Shown here: positions 25,241-33,952 of the stretch, one piece after another
Numbering within the stretch: the stretch's first letter is position 1
Layout of the letters: every line of letters starts with the position of its first letter
Origin: Halobaculum sp. CBA1158
GTDB taxonomy: Archaea; Halobacteriota; Halobacteria; Halobacteriales; Haloferacaceae
Direction: 5' to 3'
DNA: 64,000 nt
NCBI RefSeq assembly: GCF_021431925.1
Contig: NZ_CP090372.1
Coordinates: 124,001-188,000, forward strand
Notes under the pieces: model-generated
Databases searched by the model: none
What the model was told of the DNA's origin: nothing
What the model saw: the letters and a program-made list of their open reading frames with translations, nothing else
Translations under genes and position numbers: made by a program

Positions 25241-26508
25241 CACTCCAGGCCGAGCGTCTTCGCGATGGTCCGCTTCTGCACCTCCGTCGTCCCCGCGGGG
25301 ATCCGGAGGTTCCTGGCGACCCGGAACACGCGCTCGACCCCGCCGGCGCGCATCAGCCCGTAGCCGCCCAACACCTGGATCGCGCGGTCCGCCCAGTCGA
25401 ACAGCAGGTCCTCGGGGTAGTACTTCAGCATCGAGAGCTTCCGGCGAGCGGTTTCCGGCTGGTCGAGGTCCGAGAGGTTCGCCTCGGCGTCGTACGCCCC
25501 CAGCAGCGAGGTCCCGAACTCGCGCAGGGCGTGTATCTCGGTCGCGGTCTCGACGATCGGCCATTGCACCGCCTGATTGGTGCCGATCGGCTCGCCGAAC
25601 GTCTCGCGCTCTTTCGCGTAGGTGAGCATCCGGTCGAGGAGGTACCGCCCCATCCCGGCGCACATCCCGGCGCGGCCGGCGCGACGCCAGTTCACCCACG
25701 ACAGCGCCAGCGGGAGGCCGTCGCCGACCTCGCCGACGAGCTGGTCGCCGTCGACCCGGCAGTCGCGGAGGTGGACGTCCGAGGTGATGCCGTCCATCAT
25801 GATGTTGAGGTTCGGCTGACCCACCTCGTACCCGGAGTTGTCGGTGTCGACGAGGAACATCCCCATCGTCTCGTGGGCCGGGCCGTCGGCGTCCTCCACC
25901 TTCGCGAGGATCTGCGCGGTGTCGGCGAACGGGCCGTTCGTGATGTAGCGCTTGTCGCCGTTGAGCACCCAGCCGTCGCCGTCGCGCTCGGCGGTCGTCG
26001 AGATGGCGGTCACGTCCGACCCCGCCCCGGGTTCGGTGATGCCGATGCAGGCCGTCTTGCGGCCGTTCACGAGGGGTTCGAGCCACTCCTCGCGCTGGTC
26101 CTCGTCGAGGTGGAGCAGGGCCGGCGACGGCCCCTCGGTCCACGCCATCATCGAGCGGGCGACGCTCGACCCGTGGCCGGTGCCGTAGCGGAAGACGGCC
26201 TCCTGCACGTAGAAGTGCTCGCGGTTCGACAGGCCGCCGCCGCCGACCTCCTCGGGGAGGTGAAGCGCGTACAGCCCCTCGTCGGCGCTCCGCCTGCGGA
26301 TCTCCGCTTGCATCGCTCGGGTCTCGGGCTTCATGAGGCCGTCGTCGTCGAGGTAGTCGAGCGGACCGCCGATGTCGTCGGCGTGTTCCTCCTCGTACGG
26401 GAGGACCTCCTCCTCGATGAACGAGACGACGCGGTCGACGACCGGCCGCACGTCGTCGGGAACCGTGTACTCACCGACGAGCGCGTCGTCCTCCGGAAAC
26501 GTAGCCAT
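25240..26508 (-). CDS. Acyl-CoA dehydrogenase
   Basis: A 422-residue flavoprotein of the acyl-CoA dehydrogenase family. CIGITEPGAGSDVTAI is the FAD/substrate motif, GDKRYITNGPFA follows, and the C-terminal QVLGGYGLMRAGGVERVFRVAR and GTTEVQKRTIAKTLG are family signatures. It should oxidise an acyl-CoA to the 2-enoyl-CoA and pass electrons to ETF. It starts the overlapping unit 26508-21839. The upstream region contains TTCACAT (26519-26525), a partial match to the 16-bp element shared by the livJ and maoC promoters. Confidence 0.92.
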   Translation of the reverse strand: MATFPEDDALVGEYTVPDDVRPVVDRVVSFIEEEVLPYEEEHADDIGGPLDYLDDDGLMKPETRAMQAEIRRRSADEGLYALHLPEEVGGGGLSNREHFYVQEAVFRYGTGHGSSVARSMMAWTEGPSPALLHLDEDQREEWLEPLVNGRKTACIGITEPGAGSDVTAISTTAERDGDGWVLNGDKRYITNGPFADTAQILAKVEDADGPAHETMGMFLVDTDNSGYEVGQPNLNIMMDGITSDVHLRDCRVDGDQLVGEVGDGLPLALSWVNWRRAGRAGMCAGMGRYLLDRMLTYAKERETFGEPIGTNQAVQWPIVETATEIHALREFGTSLLGAYDAEANLSDLDQPETARRKLSMLKYYPEDLLFDWADRAIQVLGGYGLMRAGGVERVFRVARNLRIPAGTTEVQKRTIAKTLGLE

Positions 26509-26608
26509 ACGCTAGCGGTTCACATACGGCCGAATAAGTGTTGGCTCGACCCGGAGCGCTTACCGGATCTCCGTCGACCGCTCCGGAGCGCAGCCGGCAG
26601 TTCCCCGT

Positions 26609-27718
26609 TCAGTCGTCGGTCCACTCGAGCACGGTCGCGGCCCACGTGTAGCCCGTGCCGGCCGCGAGCAACAGGACCACGTCGCCGTCGCCGACGCGGT
26701 CGCGGTCGAGGCCCGCTCGCAGCGCCAGCGCCTGGTCGGCGCTCTGGACGTGGCCGTAGTCGTCGAGGTAGTAGCTCTCGTCCTCGTCGACGCCGAGTTC
26801 GCCGCGGAGGTACTCGTGGAACGAGCGCTTCATGTGGGTGAGCGCGAGGAAGTCGACGGCGTCGCGGTCGTAGCCGGAGGCCGCCAGCGCGTCGTCGGCG
26901 ACCGAGAGGAACGCGGGCGCGGACACGTCCGCGAGTCGCTCCTTCATGTCGTCGGGGTCGGGCACGGTCAGGGTGTGCTCGCCGGCGTCGACGGTCTCTC
27001 GACTCGGCGGCCGTGCGGACCCACCGGCCGGCATCACCACGTCGCGTGAGAAGCTCCCGTCGGTGGTCGCCGCGGATTCGCGGACGAGCGCGCGAGTGCG
27101 GTCGGCGGCCGGTTCCGCCTCCAGCACGGTCGCGGCCGCGCCCGAGCCGAAGTTGAACATGAAGCTCGCGTCCTCGTCGCCGTAGTCGACGAGGTCCTCC
27201 TCGCGGCTCGCCGTGACGAGGAGGGCCGTGTCGATGTCGCCGACGCGGAGCTGTGCTGCGGTGTGGCGGATCGCGACGGGCGCGCCCGCACACAGCGTGT
27301 ACGACTCGTGGGCGTACGCGTCGCTCGCACCCAGGCGCTCGCACACGTCGGCGGCCGCCGACCAGACGACGTGGTCCTTGTACTCGCTGCCGTGGTAGAG
27401 CACGAGGTCGAGGTCGGCGGCGTCGACGCCGGCGTCCGCCAGCGCCTCGCGGCCGGCGGCGACGCACATGTCCGAGACGTGGTCGTCGTCGGGCGGGCAC
27501 ACGCGCTTCTCGCGCAGTCCCATCTTCTCGACGATCACGTCCTCCGGGATCCCGCTTTCCGCGGCGATCGCCTCGCCGGTCAGCACCTCGCTCGGCACGT
27601 ACGTCGCGAGCCCTGTGAGTGCGACCGTCCGCCCCGGCGACCCCCTCGCGTCGGAGAGCTGAGGGGCGTCGCCTGCGCCGGTGGCCTTGTCGCCGGCGAC
27701 GGCGTCGCCCTCACTCAT
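26609..27718 (-). CDS. KAS III/HMG-CoA synthase-like thiolase-fold enzyme
   Basis: A 369-residue thiolase-fold condensing enzyme. The nucleophile is Cys143 in YTLCAGAP and the first active-site His is His295 in LTHMKRSFHEYL. Where FabH has YGNTSA, this protein has YGHVQSA, so the third residue is His323 instead of Asn. The residue set is thus Cys-His-His rather than Cys-His-Asn. The N-terminal 30 residues are an unconserved tail. It overlaps the livM stop by 8 bp and is presumably the last gene of the liv operon. It may condense or cleave an acyl-CoA derived from the imported substrate (inference). Confidence 0.82.
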   Translation of the reverse strand: MSEGDAVAGDKATGAGDAPQLSDARGSPGRTVALTGLATYVPSEVLTGEAIAAESGIPEDVIVEKMGLREKRVCPPDDDHVSDMCVAAGREALADAGVDAADLDLVLYHGSEYKDHVVWSAAADVCERLGASDAYAHESYTLCAGAPVAIRHTAAQLRVGDIDTALLVTASREEDLVDYGDEDASFMFNFGSGAAATVLEAEPAADRTRALVRESAATTDGSFSRDVVMPAGGSARPPSRETVDAGEHTLTVPDPDDMKERLADVSAPAFLSVADDALAASGYDRDAVDFLALTHMKRSFHEYLRGELGVDEDESYYLDDYGHVQSADQALALRAGLDRDRVGDGDVVLLLAAGTGYTWAATVLEWTDD

Positions 27719-29066
27719 TCAGCCACCTCCGGACGTGTCGCGGGACGGCCTTCGCGAGCGTGCCGCCCATGCGGTCGCGGGCCGTGCCCAGCAGCCCGTT
27801 CGGGACGTAGAGGACGAACAGCACGAACACGAGGCCGACGTACAGCGCGGCGTGGCCGTTGAGGAACGTGTCGATCGCCTCCGCGACCGTGAGGCCGTTG
27901 TACAGCTCCGTCGCCAGCGTCGCGTCTCCGACGTTCGCCCGGAGGTACGGCAGCAGGCCGCCGCCGCCGCCCTCTTTCGAGAGGAATTCGCGGACCGTCT
28001 CGTCGAAGAGGTGGCCGAATAGCGGGCCGGCGATGGTGCCGAAGCCGCCGATGATCGACGCGAGCAGGGCGTCGCCGGCGACGAGGAAGTAGAAGCCGTT
28101 CTCGGGCGTCACCGACCGCCGGAAGCCCGCGAACAGCGCCCCGGCGACGCCCGCGAAGAAGCCCGAGACGACGAACGCCGCGAGCTTGTACGCGTAGGTG
28201 TTGTACCCGACCGCGCGGGCGCGCTCCTCGTTCTCGCGGATCGCGATCAGGGTTCGCCCGAACGGCGAGTGGACGAGCCGCTGCAGCGCGAAGTAGCACA
28301 CGAGCACGACCGCGCCGATCGCGTAGAACGACACCTCCGTCGGCGACAGGTCGATGAAGCCGAACAGCCCCTCGATGGTGTCGCCGGTGAGCTGTCCGAT
28401 CGCGACCGAGAGCCCGTCGACACCGGGAACACCGATCCTGAAGCCATCCAGCGATCCCGTGACTGCGACGCCGTCGCGGGGGGCCGAGGAGACGAAGTCC
28501 CAGTCGCGGACGAACACGTACAGCACCTGCGAGAAGCCTAACGTGATCATCGCGAAGTAGACGCCCGACAGCCGGAAGGAGACGCTCCCGATCGCGAGCG
28601 CGACGACCGCGGCGGCCAGTCCCGCGAGCACGATCAGCAGCATGAACGGCGTCTCAGGGCCGAGCATCGGGATCTTCCCGTTGGCCGCGAGCACGACGAG
28701 GTACGCGCCCGTGCCGTAGAACGCCGCGTGGCCGAACGAGAGGTAGCCCGTGTAGCCGCTGATGAAGTCGAACGACATCGCGAACAGCCCGAAGAACAAC
28801 ACGACGACGAGCGTCTCGATGCGCGGCAGGAGAGCGACGAACTCGGCGGACAGCCCGGAGTTCACGAGCACCGAGTACACGCCCGGGTACGCCGCGAACA
28901 CGAACACGACCGCGAGGTGGACCAGGTGGTCGCGCGCGTACGTGAGCGGCCACGCCTCGTCGGTGGCGACCGCTTCTGACGCGGGAGTCGTCGCTTCCGC
29001 GGTCTCCGTAGCGTCGGCCGCCGCGACCGCCTCGGCGGAATCGGGGTCGGAATCGGGGTCGCTAAT
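27711..29066 (-). CDS. livM: Branched-chain amino-acid-type ABC transporter permease LivM (apparent ATT start)
   Basis: The obvious frame begins at a GTG at 28907 (398 residues), but the same frame stays open upstream and encodes a typical haloarchaeal start, (I)SDPDSDPDSAEAVAAA...LTYARDHLVHLAV. No ATG, GTG or TTG occurs there; the first codon would be ATT at 29066-29064, overlapping the livH stop as ATTAG. GGAGGTG sits 7 nt before it. With that start the protein has 451 residues. It has 8-10 membrane helices and the LivM signatures DFISGYTGYLSFGHAAFYG and GRTLIAIRENEERARAVGY. It is an importer permease working with LivH, G, F and J. Confidence 0.85.
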   Translation of the reverse strand: MSDPDSDPDSAEAVAAADATETAEATTPASEAVATDEAWPLTYARDHLVHLAVVFVFAAYPGVYSVLVNSGLSAEFVALLPRIETLVVVLFFGLFAMSFDFISGYTGYLSFGHAAFYGTGAYLVVLAANGKIPMLGPETPFMLLIVLAGLAAAVVALAIGSVSFRLSGVYFAMITLGFSQVLYVFVRDWDFVSSAPRDGVAVTGSLDGFRIGVPGVDGLSVAIGQLTGDTIEGLFGFIDLSPTEVSFYAIGAVVLVCYFALQRLVHSPFGRTLIAIRENEERARAVGYNTYAYKLAAFVVSGFFAGVAGALFAGFRRSVTPENGFYFLVAGDALLASIIGGFGTIAGPLFGHLFDETVREFLSKEGGGGGLLPYLRANVGDATLATELYNGLTVAEAIDTFLNGHAALYVGLVFVLFVLYVPNGLLGTARDRMGGTLAKAVPRHVRRWLNE

Positions 29067-30126
29067 GGCCCCCCACCTCCGAGACGCCGTACAGACCCTG
29101 CGGCTTCACGATCAGCGTGATCACGAGCACGAGGAACACGACCATCTCCGGCAGGCCGGTGAAGTCGATGAAGTTCTGGAACCACCACGTCATCGACGAG
29201 TCGACCATGCCGACGATCACGGCGGCGACGATCGTGCCCCGGAAGGTGCCGAGGCCGCCGACGATCACGACGACGAACGCCGGCAGCAGCGTCTCCGCCG
29301 CCAGCGGGACCGACGCCCCCCACGAGGGGTCCCAGGCGAGCAGCACGCCCGCCGCGCCGGCGATTCCCGTCCCGAGCGCGAAGACGACGGTGAACACGCG
29401 GCGCACGTCGACGCCGAGCGCCGACAGCATCTCGCTGTCCTCGCCGCCCGCCCGCACGAACAGTCCGTACCTGGTTCGGGTGAGGAACAGGTGGACGCCG
29501 ACGACGGTCAGGACGCCGAAGGCGATCTGGAACAGCTCCAGGCCGCTGGCGGAGACGCCGCCGACGCCGATCGAGGCGGCGAGGAACTGCGGCTTGGTGC
29601 CGAGCACGTCCTGCCACACGGTCGACGGCTGGAGCCCGTAGAACAACACGAGGATCCGCGCGATCTCGTCGAGCACCAGGGTTAGCCCGAAGGTGAGCAG
29701 GATCTGATACAGCGGTGGCCGGTCGTAGATCGGCCTGATAAGCCCGATCTCCACCCCGCCGCCCAGCGCCGCGAGCAGGCCGAACGCGACGACGACGGCG
29801 ACGCCGAACGCCAGCAAACGGGCGGCCCCGCCGCTGGACTGGCCGACGACCGCGACGAGCACGAGCCCGCCGATGTACGCGCCGAGCATCGTGAGCGATC
29901 CGTGTGCGAAGTTCAGCACGCCCATGAGTCCGAACACGAGCGTCAGTCCGGCGGCGATCATCACGTAGAGGCTCGCCTCGGCGACGCCCCGCACGAACAC
30001 CTCCGCGAGCGTCGACGGCGAGAGGAACTCGAACAGCGCGTCCGCGAACTGCAACGGGAGCGCGGACGGCGACGGAACCGCAAGCGTCGACGCCGCGAGC
30101 GACGGCACGGCAGCGGCGACGCTCAT
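29062..30126 (-). CDS. livH: Branched-chain amino-acid-type ABC transporter permease LivH
   Basis: A 354-residue permease. After a 45-residue Ala/Ser-rich N-terminus there are about eight hydrophobic helices. LYVMIAAGLTLVFGLMGVLNFAHG is the LivH signature, followed by RPIYDRPPLYQILLTFG and LGVDVRRVFTVVFALGTGIAG. It forms the membrane channel with LivM. Its ATG overlaps the livF stop (ATGA) and its TAG stop overlaps the proposed ATT start of livM. The importer family handles branched-chain amino acids, urea or organic acids; the actual ligand here is not known. Confidence 0.93.
   Translation of the reverse strand: MSVAAAVPSLAASTLAVPSPSALPLQFADALFEFLSPSTLAEVFVRGVAEASLYVMIAAGLTLVFGLMGVLNFAHGSLTMLGAYIGGLVLVAVVGQSSGGAARLLAFGVAVVVAFGLLAALGGGVEIGLIRPIYDRPPLYQILLTFGLTLVLDEIARILVLFYGLQPSTVWQDVLGTKPQFLAASIGVGGVSASGLELFQIAFGVLTVVGVHLFLTRTRYGLFVRAGGEDSEMLSALGVDVRRVFTVVFALGTGIAGAAGVLLAWDPSWGASVPLAAETLLPAFVVVIVGGLGTFRGTIVAAVIVGMVDSSMTWWFQNFIDFTGLPEMVVFLVLVITLIVKPQGLYGVSEVGGH
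29074..29080 (-). promoter_or_regulatory. Shine-Dalgarno sequence for livM
   Basis: On the minus strand GGAGGTG is complementary to the conserved 16S rRNA 3' end and is spaced 7 nt from the ATT at 29066. It lies inside the end of livH. It argues that translation of livM begins at ATT rather than at the GTG 53 codons downstream. Confidence 0.6.
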
Positions 30127-30845
30127 GCCGACAGGTACCTCCTGAGTCGCTCGCCGTCGGGACTCACGTCCGCTGTGTCGCCGTCGTCGACGACCGTGCC
30201 GTGATCGAGGACGTAGAAGCGGTCGGCCACGTCAAGCGCCAGCGGGAGGTTCTGCTCGACGAGCAGCATCGTCGTGTCGGTGGCGGCCTCCGTCAGGGCC
30301 TCGGCGACCGCCTCGACGATCAGCGGCGCGAGCCCCTCGCTGGGCTCGTCCACCAACAGCAGGTCGTTGTCGCCGACGAGCCCGCGGGCGATCGCGAGCA
30401 TCTGCTGTTGGCCGCCCGAAAGGTCGGCGGCGTTCGCCTCCCGGCGCTCGCGCAGGTCGGGGAACGTCTCGAACGCGAGGTCGAGCCCCGCCTCCGCGTC
30501 GTCGGCGTCCGGCACGGCGACGCGGACGTTCTCCTCGACCGAGAGCTGCCCGAACATCCGGCGGTCCTCCGGGATCCACCCGACGCCGCGGGCGGCGACC
30601 TCGTGGGTGTCGCGGCCGACGACCTCCTCGCCACGCAGACGGATCGACCCCTCTCGCGGCGGCGTCAACTGGAGGATCGACCGGATCGTCGTCGTCTTTC
30701 CGACGCCGTTTCGGCCCATCAGCGCGACCACCTCGCCCTCGTGCACCTCGAGGTCGACCCCCTCGAGCACGTGGCTGTCGCCGTAGTACGTCTGGATCCC
30801 CTCGACGGCGAGCAGCGGTTCGCCGTCGTCGGCGTCGACACTCAC
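30123..30845 (-). CDS. livF: ABC transporter ATP-binding protein LivF
   Basis: A 240-residue ATPase starting with GTG (GTGA overlap with livG). Walker A is GRNGVGKTT, the Q-loop region QLTPP follows, the signature is LSGGQQQMLAIARGL, and Walker B is LLLVDEPSEGLAP. The H-loop in this type is replaced in part (VEQNLPLALDVADR), as is normal for LivF. It pairs with LivG to drive the LivHM importer. Confidence 0.94.
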   Translation of the reverse strand: MSVDADDGEPLLAVEGIQTYYGDSHVLEGVDLEVHEGEVVALMGRNGVGKTTTIRSILQLTPPREGSIRLRGEEVVGRDTHEVAARGVGWIPEDRRMFGQLSVEENVRVAVPDADDAEAGLDLAFETFPDLRERREANAADLSGGQQQMLAIARGLVGDNDLLLVDEPSEGLAPLIVEAVAEALTEAATDTTMLLVEQNLPLALDVADRFYVLDHGTVVDDGDTADVSPDGERLRRYLSA

Positions 30846-31717
30846 GCGGGCTCACCCCCGTCGCCGCCGGAGTCGGCGGCCGCGTCGCCTCCGGCGGTGT
30901 CGTCGCTGCCGGCGTCGCCGCCGGCGGGCGACCCCGATCCGGGCTCGTAGCCGCCGAGGTACGCCTTCTGGACCTCGGGATCGTCGCGGACGGCGGCCGG
31001 TTCGTCGTCGGCGATGACCGCGCCCTGATTGAGCACGACGACGCGGTCGGACACCTCCATCACGATGTCCATGTTGTGCTCGACCAGGAGCACGGCGTGG
31101 TCGGTCGCCACGTCCTCGATGAGGTCGACCACGCGGTCGACGCTCTCGGAGGAGACGCCGGCGTTGGGCTCGTCGAGCAACAGCACGTCCGGGTCGCCCG
31201 CGAGCGCGACGGCCACTTCCAGTTGACGCTTCGCACCGTGAGAGAGGGCGGAGGCCGGTTTTTCCGCGCGGTCCGCGAGATCGACCCTGTCGAGGATCGC
31301 GTACGCCTCCTCGACGTGCTCGTCGAGGCGACCCGCGTTGCGCCAGAAGTTCCGCCCGTCGCCGGCGGCGGCCTGGGCGGCCACGCGGACGTTCTCGAGC
31401 ACGGTCGAGCCGGCAAAGACGTTCGTCACCTGATAGGATCGGTGGACGCCGAGCTGTGCGATCGCGTGGGGATCCGCGTCCGTGATGTCGAGCCAGCCGT
31501 CCTCGTCGTCGGCCGCCGCGCGCGCGGCGTCCGTCCGTATCTCGACGGTCCCCTCTGTGGGCTCGAGCACCCCCGTCAGGAGGTTGAAGAACGTCGTCTT
31601 GCCAGCGCCGTTGGGGCCGATGAGCGAGCACAGTTCATCGCCGCCCAGTTCGAAGTCCACGTCGTCGACCGCTGTGAGGCCGCCGAACCGCTTGGTGAGG
31701 CCTCTCGTGTGCAGCAT
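30842..31717 (-). CDS. livG: ABC transporter ATP-binding protein LivG
   Basis: A 291-residue ATPase. It has Walker A (GPNGAGKTT), the signature LSHGAKRQLEVAVAL and Walker B (VLLLDEPNAGVS), then VEHNMDIVMEVSDRV, all LivG-type. A C-terminal tail of about 35 residues is Gly/Asp/Ser-rich and looks disordered. It follows livJ by only 4 bp, and its stop overlaps livF. One insert near 60-75 is acidic (AADDEDGWLDITDAD). Confidence 0.93.
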   Translation of the reverse strand: MLHTRGLTKRFGGLTAVDDVDFELGGDELCSLIGPNGAGKTTFFNLLTGVLEPTEGTVEIRTDAARAAADDEDGWLDITDADPHAIAQLGVHRSYQVTNVFAGSTVLENVRVAAQAAAGDGRNFWRNAGRLDEHVEEAYAILDRVDLADRAEKPASALSHGAKRQLEVAVALAGDPDVLLLDEPNAGVSSESVDRVVDLIEDVATDHAVLLVEHNMDIVMEVSDRVVVLNQGAVIADDEPAAVRDDPEVQKAYLGGYEPGSGSPAGGDAGSDDTAGGDAAADSGGDGGEPA

Positions 31718-31721
31718 CGAC

Positions 31722-33152
31722 TTACAGCGAGCAGTTCATCCCGTCGTCGTCGGCCGGGATGGTCGTCTCGTCGGCCCCGATGCGCGCGACGGGCTCGCTG
31801 GGCTGGACTGGCGCGCCCCACGAGTCGCTCCACTCGTCGGCTGTGGGGACGACGTTCGCGACTGTCATCTCCGAGCGTGCCTGGTTATTGTACTCCTGGA
31901 ACGTGTACGCGTCAGACCCCTTCGGCGTGTCGGCGACGGTCATCCCGCGCATCTCGGCGGCGATGTCCGCACCCTCGGTCGACCCGCTCCCCTCAACGCC
32001 CTGCACGATGGCGGAAGCGGCCGTGAACGTCCCCGAGGTGAACAGGTCCGGGACCTTCCCGTAGGCGTTCACGTAGCCGTCGACGAACGCCGAGTTGATC
32101 TCGTTGTCGTACTGGTTCCAGTGGTAGCGCGTCGTGAACGGGCCGATCCCGGCCCCCGCCAGCTTCTCCTCGGTGAGCGGCTCGCCGAGTTGGTTCTGGA
32201 GCAGGCCGCCGACGACGTTGTTGGTGATCTCGGTCGCGAAGCCGCCGAAGACGGTGTAGTCGTAGTCGCCGTTGAGGTACGACGTGAACAGGTTCGGCAG
32301 CGTCGCGACGGTGAAGCCGCCGACGATCCCCTCCGCGCCGGCCTCGGCGGCGTTGTCGAGCAGGCCCTCCCACTCGCTGTACCCCTGCGGGACGAAGCGC
32401 TTGCCGACGATCTCGACGCCCTCCGCCTCCAGGACCGCCTCGTAGTTGTTGACGACCGCACGGCCGAACGAGTAGTCAGCGCCGAACAGGAACACCCGCG
32501 AGACGTCCGATTCCCGGGCGACGTAGCGACCCCCGGATCGCGCGTCCATCGCCGTGTTCTCGGAGGCGCGGAAGATCTGCTCGCCGCAGGTCGCGGACTC
32601 CGCCGTCGACGACGCCGACGCCGCCGGCCCGATCATGTACGGGACGCCGGCCTGTTTCGCGACCGTCTCGGAAACCCGGTTGGCCGCCCCCGAAGAGGCG
32701 CAGCCGAACAGCATGTCCACGTCCTCGTTCGTCACGAGGTTCGTCGCCAGCGACTGCGCCGTGTCGGCGGAGAACTGCGAGTCACGGATCAGCAGTTCGT
32801 AGTCCACGTCGCCGACGGTGACCGTCTGGCTCCCCGTCTCCGCCTCCACCGACGGCGACGCGCCGGCCTTGTAGGCGAGCCCGGAGGAGAACCCCCACAG
32901 CGCCTGTTGGCCGTAGTACTGCAGGTCGCCGGAGATCGGCTGCATCACGCCGATCTTCACCGTCCCGGACGCCCCGCCTGAACCGCCTGTCGTCGTGCCT
33001 TCCATATCGTCGCTCGCCTCCGTGTCGGCCTGCGTGTCGGTCGATCCCTCGGTCTCGGTTCCGTCGCCGCCGCCCGAGCAGCCGGCGAGCGCGGCGATCC
33101 CGGACGCGCCGAGCGCCGCCAGCGTCCTGCGTCGTGTGATACGCTTGCTCAT
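31722..33152 (-). CDS. Periplasmic-type binding lipoprotein of the liv importer
   Basis: A 476-residue substrate-binding protein. The N-terminus RITRRRTLAALGASGIAALAGC combines a twin-arginine motif with a lipobox, so it should be exported folded by Tat and lipid-anchored. A 40-residue acidic/Thr linker precedes a type I periplasmic-binding fold (GTVKIGVMQPISGDLQYYG). This form resembles the amide-, urea- and short-chain-acid-binding members (AmiC/UrtA-like). It is the first gene of the operon. The 16-bp element at 33190-33205 lies 37 bp upstream of its ATG. Confidence 0.9.
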   Translation of the reverse strand: MSKRITRRRTLAALGASGIAALAGCSGGGDGTETEGSTDTQADTEASDDMEGTTTGGSGGASGTVKIGVMQPISGDLQYYGQQALWGFSSGLAYKAGASPSVEAETGSQTVTVGDVDYELLIRDSQFSADTAQSLATNLVTNEDVDMLFGCASSGAANRVSETVAKQAGVPYMIGPAASASSTAESATCGEQIFRASENTAMDARSGGRYVARESDVSRVFLFGADYSFGRAVVNNYEAVLEAEGVEIVGKRFVPQGYSEWEGLLDNAAEAGAEGIVGGFTVATLPNLFTSYLNGDYDYTVFGGFATEITNNVVGGLLQNQLGEPLTEEKLAGAGIGPFTTRYHWNQYDNEINSAFVDGYVNAYGKVPDLFTSGTFTAASAIVQGVEGSGSTEGADIAAEMRGMTVADTPKGSDAYTFQEYNNQARSEMTVANVVPTADEWSDSWGAPVQPSEPVARIGADETTIPADDDGMNCSL

Positions 33153-33189
33153 ACGGATGGATACTGCGACCTATCCGGCAAGAACTGCG

Positions 33190-33205
33190 GGGTTAACATG
33201 TGAAC
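33190..33205. promoter_or_regulatory. 16-bp element upstream of the liv operon
   Basis: GGGGTTAACATGTGAA (plus strand) is the exact reverse complement of the element at 37786-37801. It includes two small palindromes, GTTAAC and ACATGT. It ends 37 bp before the livJ ATG, near where a TATA box/TFB site should be, so a repressor or activator binding here could control the operon. Confidence 0.6.
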
Positions 33206-33247
33206 GAGCCGGCGGTCGTCGGCGCGATCGCGGTGGCGACTCCTTCC

Positions 33248-33952
33248 TCACTCCTCCAACTCGGACATCGCGTCGACGACGCGCTGGAGCATCTTGCGCT
33301 GGCCGCGCCGGAGGTTCTTCGAGACGGCCGGTTTGGACACGTCGAACTCCTCGGCGAGCGTCCCCAGCGTCGCCGATCGCGGGCTCTCGAAGTAGCCCTC
33401 CGAAGCGGCCGTCTCCAGCGTCTCCCGCTCCACGTCCGAGAGGTCCTTACAGCCCTCGATGAGCGTCATCGCCGCGCCGGCGTTCTGGATGAAGCCCTGA
33501 AGCTCCGGGAGGTCGGGCTCGTCGCGCTCGAGCACCTCGTACTCGTTGTCGCGGTCGAGCCGCGAGAGCGTGCCGTCCGCCTCGCCGCGGTCGTCGAAGC
33601 CGACGTGCCACAGCTCCGAGCCGTCGGCGATGTAGAACGGACCGGTGATGTAGCCGCCGCCGTCCCGGACCGTCTCCATGGCCGCGGTCTCGTCGATGAC
33701 CGATCGGATGTGGGCCACGCCCCCGGTCTTCGAGAGCAGTTTGTATTCGCGCAGGCCCTCGTGGTCGCGAAGCTCCCGGAGCCCGTTCCCGAGCACCTCG
33801 CGGTCCTCTCCCTCGACGACCATCCGCGTCTCCAGGGAGTCCGTCGCCGTGTCGAACTCCCAGTGGACCGCCGAGAACGCCAGGTCGTGCTCCTCTGTGG
33901 CGTGGATGAACGGGCAGTCGTACTGCTCCATGTCCAGCGTGACGTCGATCAT
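33248..33952 (-). CDS. Bat-type (HTH_10) transcriptional regulator
   Basis: A 234-residue protein from the ATG at 33952; an earlier start at 33988 is possible but falls in the promoter. The C-terminal 60 residues are a bacterio-opsin-activator HTH_10 domain (LSDVERETLETAASEGYF...ATLGTLAEEFDVSKPAVSKNLRRGQRKML). The N-terminal 160 residues form the Bat-associated sensor-like domain. It lies just upstream of the liv operon on the same strand and is the obvious candidate regulator for the 16-bp element shared by livJ and maoC (inference). Confidence 0.88.
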   Translation of the reverse strand: MIDVTLDMEQYDCPFIHATEEHDLAFSAVHWEFDTATDSLETRMVVEGEDREVLGNGLRELRDHEGLREYKLLSKTGGVAHIRSVIDETAAMETVRDGGGYITGPFYIADGSELWHVGFDDRGEADGTLSRLDRDNEYEVLERDEPDLPELQGFIQNAGAAMTLIEGCKDLSDVERETLETAASEGYFESPRSATLGTLAEEFDVSKPAVSKNLRRGQRKMLQRVVDAMSELEE

